From the NCBI GenBank assembly GCA_900893395.1, contig CAAHFI010462542.1, forward strand, positions 1 through 21,764: 21,764 bases of DNA, in the 5' to 3' direction. Shown here piece after piece: positions 10,282-21,604 of this stretch; the stretch's first letter is position 1; every line of letters begins with the position of its first letter. The position numbers were made by a program, and so were the translations under genes. The DNA comes from Euglena gracilis (lineage: Eukaryota > Euglenozoa > Euglenophyceae > Euglenales > Euglenaceae). The notes under the pieces were generated by a model. That model was not told the DNA's origin. It searched no databases and worked only from the letters and a program-made list of their open reading frames with translations.

Positions 10282-13200
10282 GGTATCGACGTTTTTGGAG
10301 GGGTGGAAGACGACCCCAAATGTCAGTACAGCCTGGTTCCCATACTTGGGCCCATGGAAACGTGATTTGGGCCTAAAACTGGAAACCGATTGGGGGTTCC
10401 CATTGCAACCCCCGGTATAGGTATTCCGATGTGCCGGCCGGATTAGTGCCTACGGGTGTGAAAAACATGCGGATATCAAAAAACTAGCAAGGTATCGACG
10501 TTTTTGGAGGGGTGGAAGACGACCCCAAATGTCAGTACAGCCTGGTTCCCATACTTGGGCCCATGGAAACGTGATTTGGGCCTAAAACTGGAAACCGATT
10601 GGGGGTTCCCATTGCAACCCCCGGTATAGGTATTCCGATGTGCCGGCCGGATTAGTGCCTACGGGTGTGAAAAACATGCGGATATCAAAAAACTAGCAAG
10701 GTATCGACGTTTTTGGAGGGGTGGAAGACGACCCCAAATGTCAGTACAGCCTGGTTCCCATACTTGGGCCCATGGAAACGTGATTTGGGCCTAAAACTGG
10801 AAACCGATTGGGGGTTCCCATTGCAACCCCCGGTATAGGTATTCCGATGTGCCGGCCGGATTAGTGCCTACGGGTGTGAAAAACATGCGGATATCAAAAA
10901 ACTAGCAAGGTATCGACGTTTTTGGAGGGGTGGAAGACGACCCCAAATGTCAGTACAGCCTGGTTCCCATACTTGGGCCCATGGAAACGTGATTTGGGCC
11001 TAAAACTGGAAACCGATTGGGGGTTCCCATTGCAACCCCCGGTATAGGTATTCCGATGTGCCGGCCGGATTAGTGCCTACGGGTGTGAAAAACATGCGGA
11101 TATCAAAAAACTAGCAAGGTATCGACGTTTTTGGAGGGGTGGAAGACGACCCCAAATGTCAGTACAGCCTGGTTCCCATACTTGGGCCCATGGGAAACGT
11201 GATTTGGGCCTAAAACTGGAAACCGATTGGGGGTTCCCATTGCAACCCCCGGTATAGGTATTCCGATGTGCCGGCCGGATTAGTGCCTACGGGTGTGAAA
11301 AACATGCGGATATCAAAAAACTAGCAAGGTATCGACGTTTTTGGAGGGGTGGAAGACGACCCCAAATGTCAGTACAGCCTGGTTCCCATACTTGGGCCCA
11401 TGGAAACGTGATTTGGGCCTAAAACTGGAAACCGATTGGGGGTTCCCATTGCAACCCCCGGTATAGGTATTCCGATGTGCCGGCCGGATTAGTGCCTACG
11501 GGTGTGAAAAACATGCGGATATCAAAAAACTAGCAAGGTATCGACGTTTTTGGAGGGGTGGAAGACGACCCCAAATGTCAGTACAGCCTGGTTCCCATAC
11601 TTGGGCCCATGGAAACGTGATTTGGGCCTAAAACTGGAAACCGATTGGGGGTTCCCATTGCAACCCCCGGTATAGGTATTCCGATGTGCCGGCCGGATTA
11701 GTGCCTACGGGTGTGAAAAACATGCGGATATCAAAAAACTAGCAAGGTATCGACGTTTTTGGAGGGGTGGAAGACGACCCCAAATGTCAGTACAGCCTGG
11801 TTCCCATACTTGGGCCCATGGGAAAGCGTGATTTGGGCCTAAAACTGGAAACCGATTGGGGGTTCCCATTGCAACCCCCGGTATAGGTATTCCGATGTGC
11901 CGGCCGGATTAGTGCCTACGGGTGTGAAAAACATGCGGATATCAAAAAACTAGCAAGGTATCGACGTTTTTGGAGGGGTGGAAGACGACCCCAAATGTCA
12001 GTACAGCCTGGTTCCCATACTTGGGCCCATGGGAAACGTGATTTGGGCCTAAAACTGGAAACCGATTGGGGGTTCCCATTGCAACCCCCGGTATAGGTAT
12101 TCCGATGTGCCGGCCGGATTAGTGCCTACGGGTGTGAAAAACATGCGGATATCAAAAAACTAGCAAGGTATCGACGTTTTTGGAGGGGTGGAAGACGACC
12201 CCAAATGTCAGTACAGCCTGGTTCCCATACTTGGGCCCATGGGAAAGCGTGATTTGGGCCTAAAACTGGAAACCGATTGGGGGTTCCCATTGCAACCCCC
12301 GGTATAGGTATTCCGATGTGCCGGCCGGATTAGTGCCTACGGGTGTGAAAAACATGCGGATATCAAAAAACTAGCAAGGTATCGACGTTTTTGGAGGGGT
12401 GGAAGACGACCCCAAATGTCAGTACAGCCTGGTTCCCATACTTGGGCCCATGGGAAACGTGATTTGGGCCTAAAACTGGAAACCGATTGGGGGTTCCCAT
12501 TGCAACCCCCGGTATAGGTATTCCGATGTGCCGGCCGGATTAGTGCCTACGGGTGTGAAAAACATGCGGATATCAAAAAACTAGCAAGGTATCGACGTTT
12601 TTGGAGGGGTGGAAGACGACCCCAAATGTCAGTACAGCCTGGTTCCCATACTTGGGCCCATGGAAAGCGTGATTTGGGCCTAAAACTGGAAACCGATTGG
12701 GGGTTCCCATTGCAACCCCCGGTATAGGTATTCCGATGTGCCGGCCGGATTAGTGCCTACGGGTGTGAAAAACATGCGGATATCAAAAAACTAGCAAGGT
12801 ATCGACGTTTTTGGAGGGGTGGAAGACGACCCCAAATGTCAGTACAGCCTGGTTCCCATACTTGGGCCCATGGGAAACGTGATTTGGGCCTAAAACTGGA
12901 AACCGATTGGGGGTTCCCATTGCAACCCCCGGTATAGGTATTCCGATGTGCCGGCCGGATTAGTGCCTACGGGTGTGAAAAACATGCGGATATCAAAAAA
13001 CTAGCAAGGTATCGACGTTTTTGGAGGGGTGGAAGACGACCCCAAATGTCAGTACAGCCTGGTTCCCATACTTGGGCCCATGGGAAACGTGATTTGGGCC
13101 TAAAACTGGAAACCGATTGGGGGTTCCCATTGCAACCCCCGGTATAGGTATTCCGATGTGCCGGCCGGATTAGTGCCTACGGGTGTGAAAAACATGCGGA

Positions 13201-15732
13201 TATCAAAAAACTAGCAAGGTATCGACGTTTTTGGAGGGGTGGAAGACGACCCCAAATGTCAGTACAGCCTGGTTCCCATACTTGGGCCCATGGAAAGCGT
13301 GATTTGGGCCTAAAACTGGAAACCGATTGGGGGTTCCCATTGCAACCCCCGGTATAGGTATTCCGATGTGCCGGCCGGATTAGTGCCTACGGGTGTGAAA
13401 AACATGCGGATATCAAAAAACTAGCAAGGTATCGACGTTTTTGGAGGGGTGGAAGACGACCCCAAATGTCAGTACAGCCTGGTTCCCATACTTGGGCCCA
13501 TGGAAACGTGATTTGGGCCTAAAACTGGAAACCGATTGGGGGTTCCCATTGCAACCCCCGGTATAGGTATTCCGATGTGCCGGCCGGATTAGTGCCTACG
13601 GGTGTGAAAAACATGCGGATATCAAAAAACTAGCAAGGTATCGACGTTTTTGGAGGGGTGGAAGACGACCCCAAATGTCAGTACAGCCTGGTTCCCATAC
13701 TTGGGCCCATGGAAAGCGTGATTTGGGCCTAAAACTGGAAACCGATTGGGGGTTCCCATTGCAACCCCCGGTATAGGTATTCCGATGTGCCGGCCGGATT
13801 AGTGCCTACGGGTGTGAAAAACATGCGGATATCAAAAAACTAGCAAGGTATCGACGTTTTTGGAGGGGTGGAAGACGACCCCAAATGTCAGTACAGCCTG
13901 GTTCCCATACTTGGGCCCATGGAAAGCGTGATTTGGGCCTAAAACTGGAAACCGATTGGGGGTTCCCATTGCAACCCCCGGTATAGGTATTCCGATGTGC
14001 CGGCCGGATTAGTGCCTACGGGTGTGAAAAACATGCGGATATCAAAAAACTAGCAAGGTATCGACGTTTTTGGAGGGGTGGAAGACGACCCCAAATGTCA
14101 GTACAGCCTGGTTCCCATACTTGGGCCCATGGAAAGCGTGATTTGGGCCTAAAACTGGAAACCGATTGGGGGTTCCCATTGCAACCCCCGGTATAGGTAT
14201 TCCGATGTGCCGGCCGGATTAGTGCCTACGGGTGTGAAAAACATGCGGATATCAAAAAACTAGCAAGGTATCGACGTTTTTGGAGGGGTGGAAGACGACC
14301 CCAAATGTCAGTACAGCCTGGTTCCCATACTTGGGCCCATGGGAAACGTGATTTGGGCCTAAAACTGGAAACCGATTGGGGGTTCCCATTGCAACCCCCG
14401 GTATAGGTATTCCGATGTGCCGGCCGGATTAGTGCCTACGGGTGTGAAAAACATGCGGATATCAAAAAACTAGCAAGGTATCGACGTTTTTGGAGGGGTG
14501 GAAGACGACCCCAAATGTCAGTACAGCCTGGTTCCCATACTTGGGCCCATGGAAAGCGTGATTTGGGCCTAAAACTGGAAACCGATTGGGGGTTCCCATT
14601 GCAACCCCCGGTATAGGTATTCCGATGTGCCGGCCGGATTAGTGCCTACGGGTGTGAAAAACATGCGGATATCAAAAAACTAGCAAGGTATCGACGTTTT
14701 TGGAGGGGTGGAAGACGACCCCAAATGTCAGTACAGCCTGGTTCCCATACTTGGGCCCATGGAAACGTGATTTGGGCCTAAAACTGGAAACCGATTGGGG
14801 GTTCCCATTGCAACCCCCGGTATAGGTATTCCGATGTGCCGGCCGGATTAGTGCCTACGGGTGTGAAAAACATGCGGATATCAAAAAACTAGCAAGGTAT
14901 CGACGTTTTTGGAGGGGTGGAAGACGACCCCAAATGTCAGTACAGCCTGGTTCCCATACTTGGGCCCATGGAAACGTGATTTGGGCCTAAAACTGGAAAC
15001 CGATTGGGGGTTCCCATTGCAACCCCCGGTATAGGTATTCCGATGTGCCGGCCGGATTAGTGCCTACGGGTGTGAAAAACATGCGGATATCAAAAAACTA
15101 GCAAGGTATCGACGTTTTTGGAGGGGTGGAAGACGACCCCAAATGTCAGTACAGCCTGGTTCCCATACTTGGGCCCATGGAAAGCGTGATTTGGGCCTAA
15201 AACTGGAAACCGATTGGGGGTTCCCATTGCAACCCCCGGTATAGGTATTCCGATGTGCCGGCCGGATTAGTGCCTACGGGTGTGAAAAACATGCGGATAT
15301 CAAAAAACTAGCAAGGTATCGACGTTTTTGGAGGGGTGGAAGACGACCCCAAATGTCAGTACAGCCTGGTTCCCATACTTGGGCCCATGGAAACGTGATT
15401 TGGGCCTAAAACTGGAAACCGATTGGGGGTTCCCATTGCAACCCCCGGTATAGGTATTCCGATGTGCCGGCCGGATTAGTGCCTACGGGTGTGAAAAACA
15501 TGCGGATATCAAAAAACTAGCAAGGTATCGACGTTTTTGGAGGGGTGGAAGACGACCCCAAATGTCAGTACAGCCTGGTTCCCATACTTGGGCCCATGGA
15601 AACGTGATTTGGGCCTAAAACTGGAAACCGATTGGGGGTTCCCATTGCAACCCCCGGTATAGGTATTCCGATGTGCCGGCCGGATTAGTGCCTACGGGTG
15701 TGAAAAACATGCGGATATCAAAAAACTAGCAA

Positions 15733-15943
15733 GGTATCGACGTTTTTGGAGGGGTGGAAGACGACCCCAAATGTCAGTACAGCCTGGTTCCCATACTTGG
15801 GCCCATGGAAAGCCGTGATTTGGGCCTAAAACTGGAAACCGATTGGGGGTTCCCATTGCAACCCCCGGTATAGGTATTCCGATGTGCCGGCCGGATTAGT
15901 GCCTACGGGTGTGAAAAACATGCGGATATCAAAAAACTAGCAA
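15733..15943 (+). repeat. Monomer U76, unique GG/GCC allele (211 bp)
   Basis: The site reads GGAAAGCCGTG, combining the extra G of the right domain with a CC. It occurs once. It falls on the every-third-unit series of GC-type alleles (U61 to U79). It could be the longest surviving form from which C, CC and GC arise by single-base loss, or a one-base insertion into GC. Confidence 0.85.
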
Positions 15944-18900
15944 GGTATCGACGTTTTTGGAGGGGTGGAAGACGACCCCAAATGTCAGTACAGCCTGGTT
16001 CCCATACTTGGGCCCATGGGAAAGCGTGATTTGGGCCTAAAACTGGAAACCGATTGGGGGTTCCCATTGCAACCCCCGGTATAGGTATTCCGATGTGCCG
16101 GCCGGATTAGTGCCTACGGGTGTGAAAAACATGCGGATATCAAAAAACTAGCAAGGTATCGACGTTTTTGGAGGGGTGGAAGACGACCCCAAATGTCAGT
16201 ACAGCCTGGTTCCCATACTTGGGCCCATGGAAACGTGATTTGGGCCTAAAACTGGAAACCGATTGGGGGTTCCCATTGCAACCCCCGGTATAGGTATTCC
16301 GATGTGCCGGCCGGATTAGTGCCTACGGGTGTGAAAAACATGCGGATATCAAAAAACTAGCAAGGTATCGACGTTTTTGGAGGGGTGGAAGACGACCCCA
16401 AATGTCAGTACAGCCTGGTTCCCATACTTGGGCCCATGGAAAGCGTGATTTGGGCCTAAAACTGGAAACCGATTGGGGGTTCCCATTGCAACCCCCGGTA
16501 TAGGTATTCCGATGTGCCGGCCGGATTAGTGCCTACGGGTGTGAAAAACATGCGGATATCAAAAAACTAGCAAGGTATCGACGTTTTTGGAGGGGTGGAA
16601 GACGACCCCAAATGTCAGTACAGCCTGGTTCCCATACTTGGGCCCATGGGAAAGCGTGATTTGGGCCTAAAACTGGAAACCGATTGGGGGTTCCCATTGC
16701 AACCCCCGGTATAGGTATTCCGATGTGCCGGCCGGATTAGTGCCTACGGGTGTGAAAAACATGCGGATATCAAAAAACTAGCAAGGTATCGACGTTTTTG
16801 GAGGGGTGGAAGACGACCCCAAATGTCAGTACAGCCTGGTTCCCATACTTGGGCCCATGGAAACGTGATTTGGGCCTAAAACTGGAAACCGATTGGGGGT
16901 TCCCATTGCAACCCCCGGTATAGGTATTCCGATGTGCCGGCCGGATTAGTGCCTACGGGTGTGAAAAACATGCGGATATCAAAAAACTAGCAAGGTATCG
17001 ACGTTTTTGGAGGGGTGGAAGACGACCCCAAATGTCAGTACAGCCTGGTTCCCATACTTGGGCCCATGGAAACGTGATTTGGGCCTAAAACTGGAAACCG
17101 ATTGGGGGTTCCCATTGCAACCCCCGGTATAGGTATTCCGATGTGCCGGCCGGATTAGTGCCTACGGGTGTGAAAAACATGCGGATATCAAAAAACTAGC
17201 AAGGTATCGACGTTTTTGGAGGGGTGGAAGACGACCCCAAATGTCAGTACAGCCTGGTTCCCATACTTGGGCCCATGGAAACGTGATTTGGGCCTAAAAC
17301 TGGAAACCGATTGGGGGTTCCCATTGCAACCCCCGGTATAGGTATTCCGATGTGCCGGCCGGATTAGTGCCTACGGGTGTGAAAAACATGCGGATATCAA
17401 AAAACTAGCAAGGTATCGACGTTTTTGGAGGGGTGGAAGACGACCCCAAATGTCAGTACAGCCTGGTTCCCATACTTGGGCCCATGGGAAACGTGATTTG
17501 GGCCTAAAACTGGAAACCGATTGGGGGTTCCCATTGCAACCCCCGGTATAGGTATTCCGATGTGCCGGCCGGATTAGTGCCTACGGGTGTGAAAAACATG
17601 CGGATATCAAAAAACTAGCAAGGTATCGACGTTTTTGGAGGGGTGGAAGACGACCCCAAATGTCAGTACAGCCTGGTTCCCATACTTGGGCCCATGGAAA
17701 CGTGATTTGGGCCTAAAACTGGAAACCGATTGGGGGTTCCCATTGCAACCCCCGGTATAGGTATTCCGATGTGCCGGCCGGATTAGTGCCTACGGGTGTG
17801 AAAAACATGCGGATATCAAAAAACTAGCAAGGTATCGACGTTTTTGGAGGGGTGGAAGACGACCCCAAATGTCAGTACAGCCTGGTTCCCATACTTGGGC
17901 CCATGGGAAACGTGATTTGGGCCTAAAACTGGAAACCGATTGGGGGTTCCCATTGCAACCCCCGGTATAGGTATTCCGATGTGCCGGCCGGATTAGTGCC
18001 TACGGGTGTGAAAAACATGCGGATATCAAAAAACTAGCAAGGTATCGACGTTTTTGGAGGGGTGGAAGACGACCCCAAATGTCAGTACAGCCTGGTTCCC
18101 ATACTTGGGCCCATGGGAAACGTGATTTGGGCCTAAAACTGGAAACCGATTGGGGGTTCCCATTGCAACCCCCGGTATAGGTATTCCGATGTGCCGGCCG
18201 GATTAGTGCCTACGGGTGTGAAAAACATGCGGATATCAAAAAACTAGCAAGGTATCGACGTTTTTGGAGGGGTGGAAGACGACCCCAAATGTCAGTACAG
18301 CCTGGTTCCCATACTTGGGCCCATGGGAAACGTGATTTGGGCCTAAAACTGGAAACCGATTGGGGGTTCCCATTGCAACCCCCGGTATAGGTATTCCGAT
18401 GTGCCGGCCGGATTAGTGCCTACGGGTGTGAAAAACATGCGGATATCAAAAAACTAGCAAGGTATCGACGTTTTTGGAGGGGTGGAAGACGACCCCAAAT
18501 GTCAGTACAGCCTGGTTCCCATACTTGGGCCCATGGAAACGTGATTTGGGCCTAAAACTGGAAACCGATTGGGGGTTCCCATTGCAACCCCCGGTATAGG
18601 TATTCCGATGTGCCGGCCGGATTAGTGCCTACGGGTGTGAAAAACATGCGGATATCAAAAAACTAGCAAGGTATCGACGTTTTTGGAGGGGTGGAAGACG
18701 ACCCCAAATGTCAGTACAGCCTGGTTCCCATACTTGGGCCCATGGGAAAGCGTGATTTGGGCCTAAAACTGGAAACCGATTGGGGGTTCCCATTGCAACC
18801 CCCGGTATAGGTATTCCGATGTGCCGGCCGGATTAGTGCCTACGGGTGTGAAAAACATGCGGATATCAAAAAACTAGCAAGGTATCGACGTTTTTGGAGG

Positions 18901-20768
18901 GGTGGAAGACGACCCCAAATGTCAGTACAGCCTGGTTCCCATACTTGGGCCCATGGGAAAGCGTGATTTGGGCCTAAAACTGGAAACCGATTGGGGGTTC
19001 CCATTGCAACCCCCGGTATAGGTATTCCGATGTGCCGGCCGGATTAGTGCCTACGGGTGTGAAAAACATGCGGATATCAAAAAACTAGCAAGGTATCGAC
19101 GTTTTTGGAGGGGTGGAAGACGACCCCAAATGTCAGTACAGCCTGGTTCCCATACTTGGGCCCATGGAAACGTGATTTGGGCCTAAAACTGGAAACCGAT
19201 TGGGGGTTCCCATTGCAACCCCCGGTATAGGTATTCCGATGTGCCGGCCGGATTAGTGCCTACGGGTGTGAAAAACATGCGGATATCAAAAAACTAGCAA
19301 GGTATCGACGTTTTTGGAGGGGTGGAAGACGACCCCAAATGTCAGTACAGCCTGGTTCCCATACTTGGGCCCATGGAAAGCGTGATTTGGGCCTAAAACT
19401 GGAAACCGATTGGGGGTTCCCATTGCAACCCCGGTATAGGTATTCCGATGTGCCGGCCGGATTAGTGCCTACGGGTGTGAAAAACATGCGGATATCAAAA
19501 AACTAGCAAGGTATCGACGTTTTTGGAGGGGTGGAAGACGACCCCAAATGTCAGTACAGCCTGGTTCCCATACTTGGGCCCATGGGAAACGTGATTTGGG
19601 CCTAAAACTGGAAACCGATTGGGGGTTCCCATTGCAACCCCGGTATAGGTATTCCGATGTGCCGGCCGGATTAGTGCCTACGGGTGTGAAAAACATGCGG
19701 ATATCAAAAAACTAGCAAGGTATCGACGTTTTTGGAGGGGTGGAAGACGACCCCAAATGTCAGTACAGCCTGGTTCCCATACTTGGGCCCATGGGAAACC
19801 GTGATTTGGGCCTAAAACTGGAAACCGATTGGGGGTTCCCATTGCAACCCCCGGTATAGGTATTCCGATGTGCCGGCCGGATTAGTGCCTACGGGTGTGA
19901 AAAACATGCGGATATCAAAAAACTAGCAAGGTATCGACGTTTTTGGAGGGGTGGAAGACGACCCCAAATGTCAGTACAGCCTGGTTCCCATACTTGGGCC
20001 CATGGGAAACCGTGATTTGGGCCTAAAACTGGAAACCGATTGGGGGTTCCCATTGCAACCCCCGGTATAGGTATTCCGATGTGCCGGCCGGATTAGTGCC
20101 TACGGGTGTGAAAAACATGCGGATATCAAAAAACTAGCAAGGTATCGACGTTTTTGGAGGGGTGGAAGACGACCCCAAATGTCAGTACAGCCTGGTTCCC
20201 ATACTTGGGCCCATGGAAACCGTGATTTGGGCCTAAAACTGGAAACCGATTGGGGGTTCCCATTGCAACCCCGGTATAGGTATTCCGATGTGCCGGCCGG
20301 ATTAGTGCCTACGGGTGTGAAAAACATGCGGATATCAAAAAACTAGCAAGGTATCGACGTTTTTGGAGGGGTGGAAGACGACCCCAAATGTCAGTACAGC
20401 CTGGTTCCCATACTTGGGCCCATGGGAAAGCGTGATTTGGGCCTAAAACTGGAAACCGATTGGGGGTTCCCATTGCAACCCCGGTATAGGTATTCCGATG
20501 TGCCGGCCGGATTAGTGCCTACGGGTGTGAAAAACATGCGGATATCAAAAAACTAGCAAGGTATCGACGTTTTTGGAGGGGTGGAAGACGACCCCAAATG
20601 TCAGTACAGCCTGGTTCCCATACTTGGGCCCATGGAAAGCGTGATTTGGGCCTAAAACTGGAAACCGATTGGGGGTTCCCATTGCAACCCCGGTATAGGT
20701 ATTCCGATGTGCCGGCCGGATTAGTGCCTACGGGTGTGAAAAACATGCGGATATCAAAAAACTAGCAA

Positions 20769-20976
20769 GTATCGACGTTTTTGGAGGGGTGGAAGACGAC
20801 CCCAAATGTCAGTACAGCCTGGTTCCCACACTTGGGCCCATGGGAAACCGTGATTTGGGCCTAAAACTGGAAACCGATTGGGGTTCCCATTGCAACCCCG
20901 GTATAGGTATTCCGATGTGCCGGCCGGATTAGTGCCTACGGGTGTGAAAAACATGCGGATATCAAAAAACTAGCAA
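20769..20976 (+). repeat. Divergent monomer U100 (208 bp)
   Basis: It lacks one G at the unit start (CAAGTATCG), carries CACAC instead of CATAC as in U4, has the GGG/CC allele, and has a 4/4 hairpin II. This set of changes is strikingly similar in kind to the left-edge units, some 20 kb away. Confidence 0.87.
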
Positions 20977-21183
20977 GGTATCGACGTTTTTGGAGGGGTG
21001 GAAGACGACCCCAAATGTCAGTACAGCCTGGTTCCCACTTGGGCCCATGGAAACGTGATTTGGGCCTAAAACTGGAAACCGATTGGGGGTTCCCATTGCA
21101 ACCCCCGGTATAGGTATTCCGATGTGCCGGCCGGATTAGTGCCTACGGGTGTGAAAAACATGCGGATATCAAAAAACTAGCAA
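20977..21183 (+). repeat. Monomer U101 with a two-base deletion (207 bp)
   Basis: GGTTCCCATACTTGGG is shortened by two bases to GGTTCCCACTTGGG, which breaks the left arm of inverted repeat I. The variable site is GG/C and hairpin II is 5/5. No other unit has this deletion. Confidence 0.87.
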
Positions 21184-21604
21184 GGTATCGACGTTTTTGG
21201 AGGGGTGGAAGACGACCCCAAATGTCAGTACAGCCTGGTTCCCATACTTGGGCCCATGGGAAACCGTGATTTGGGCCTAAAACTGGAAACCGATTGGGGG
21301 TTCCCATTGCAACCCCCGGTATAGGTATTCCGATGTGCCGGCCGGATTAGTGCCTACGGGTGTGAAAAACATGCGGATATCAAAAAACTAGCAAGGTATC
21401 GACGTTTTTGGAGGGGTGGAAGACGACCCCAAATGTCAGTACAGCCTGGTTCCCATACTTGGGCCCATGGGAAACCGTGATTTGGGCCTAAAACTGGAAA
21501 CCGATTGGGGTTCCCATTGCAACCCCCGGTATAGGTATTCCGATGTGCCGGCCGGATTAGTGCCTACGGGTGTGAAAAACATGCGGATATCAAAAAACTA
21601 GCAA

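Larger units (their letters stand above)
1250..19300. repeat. Homogenised core of the array, 86 units (U7-U92)
   Basis: These 86 consecutive units appear identical to one another outside the 10-bp variable site. Unit lengths of 209, 210 and 211 bp are accounted for exactly by the allele at that site, an internal check that no other insertion or deletion is present. Allele counts are GG/C 27, GGG/C 27, GG/CC 4, GGG/CC 11, GG/GC 8, GGG/GC 7, GG/GCC 1 and GGG with no C 1. All G5/C5 hairpin arms are full length here, unlike the edges. Such uniformity implies very recent amplification or efficient homogenisation, or else a consensus made artificially uniform during polishing. Substitutions outside the site were checked by eye, so an isolated one could have been missed. 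Confidence 0.93.
9443..19718. repeat. Right allele domain: C and GC forms, no CC (U46-U94)
   Basis: In these 49 units the variable site ends AAAC-GTG (31 units), AAAGC-GTG (16), AAAGCC-GTG (U76) or AAA-GTG (U49); AAACC never appears. Code: 1 = GG/C, 2 = GGG/C, 5 = GG/GC, 6 = GGG/GC, 7 = GG/GCC, 8 = GGG/none. In order from U46: 6218 11112 11626 25225 15552 51151 17615 61112 12221 66152. The GC-type allele is at U61, U64, U67, U70, U73, U76 and U79, every third unit, against three of the twelve units between them; U70-U72 and U73-U75 share code 511. Another local trend is a run dominated by GG/C at U48-U56. Confidence 0.8.
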
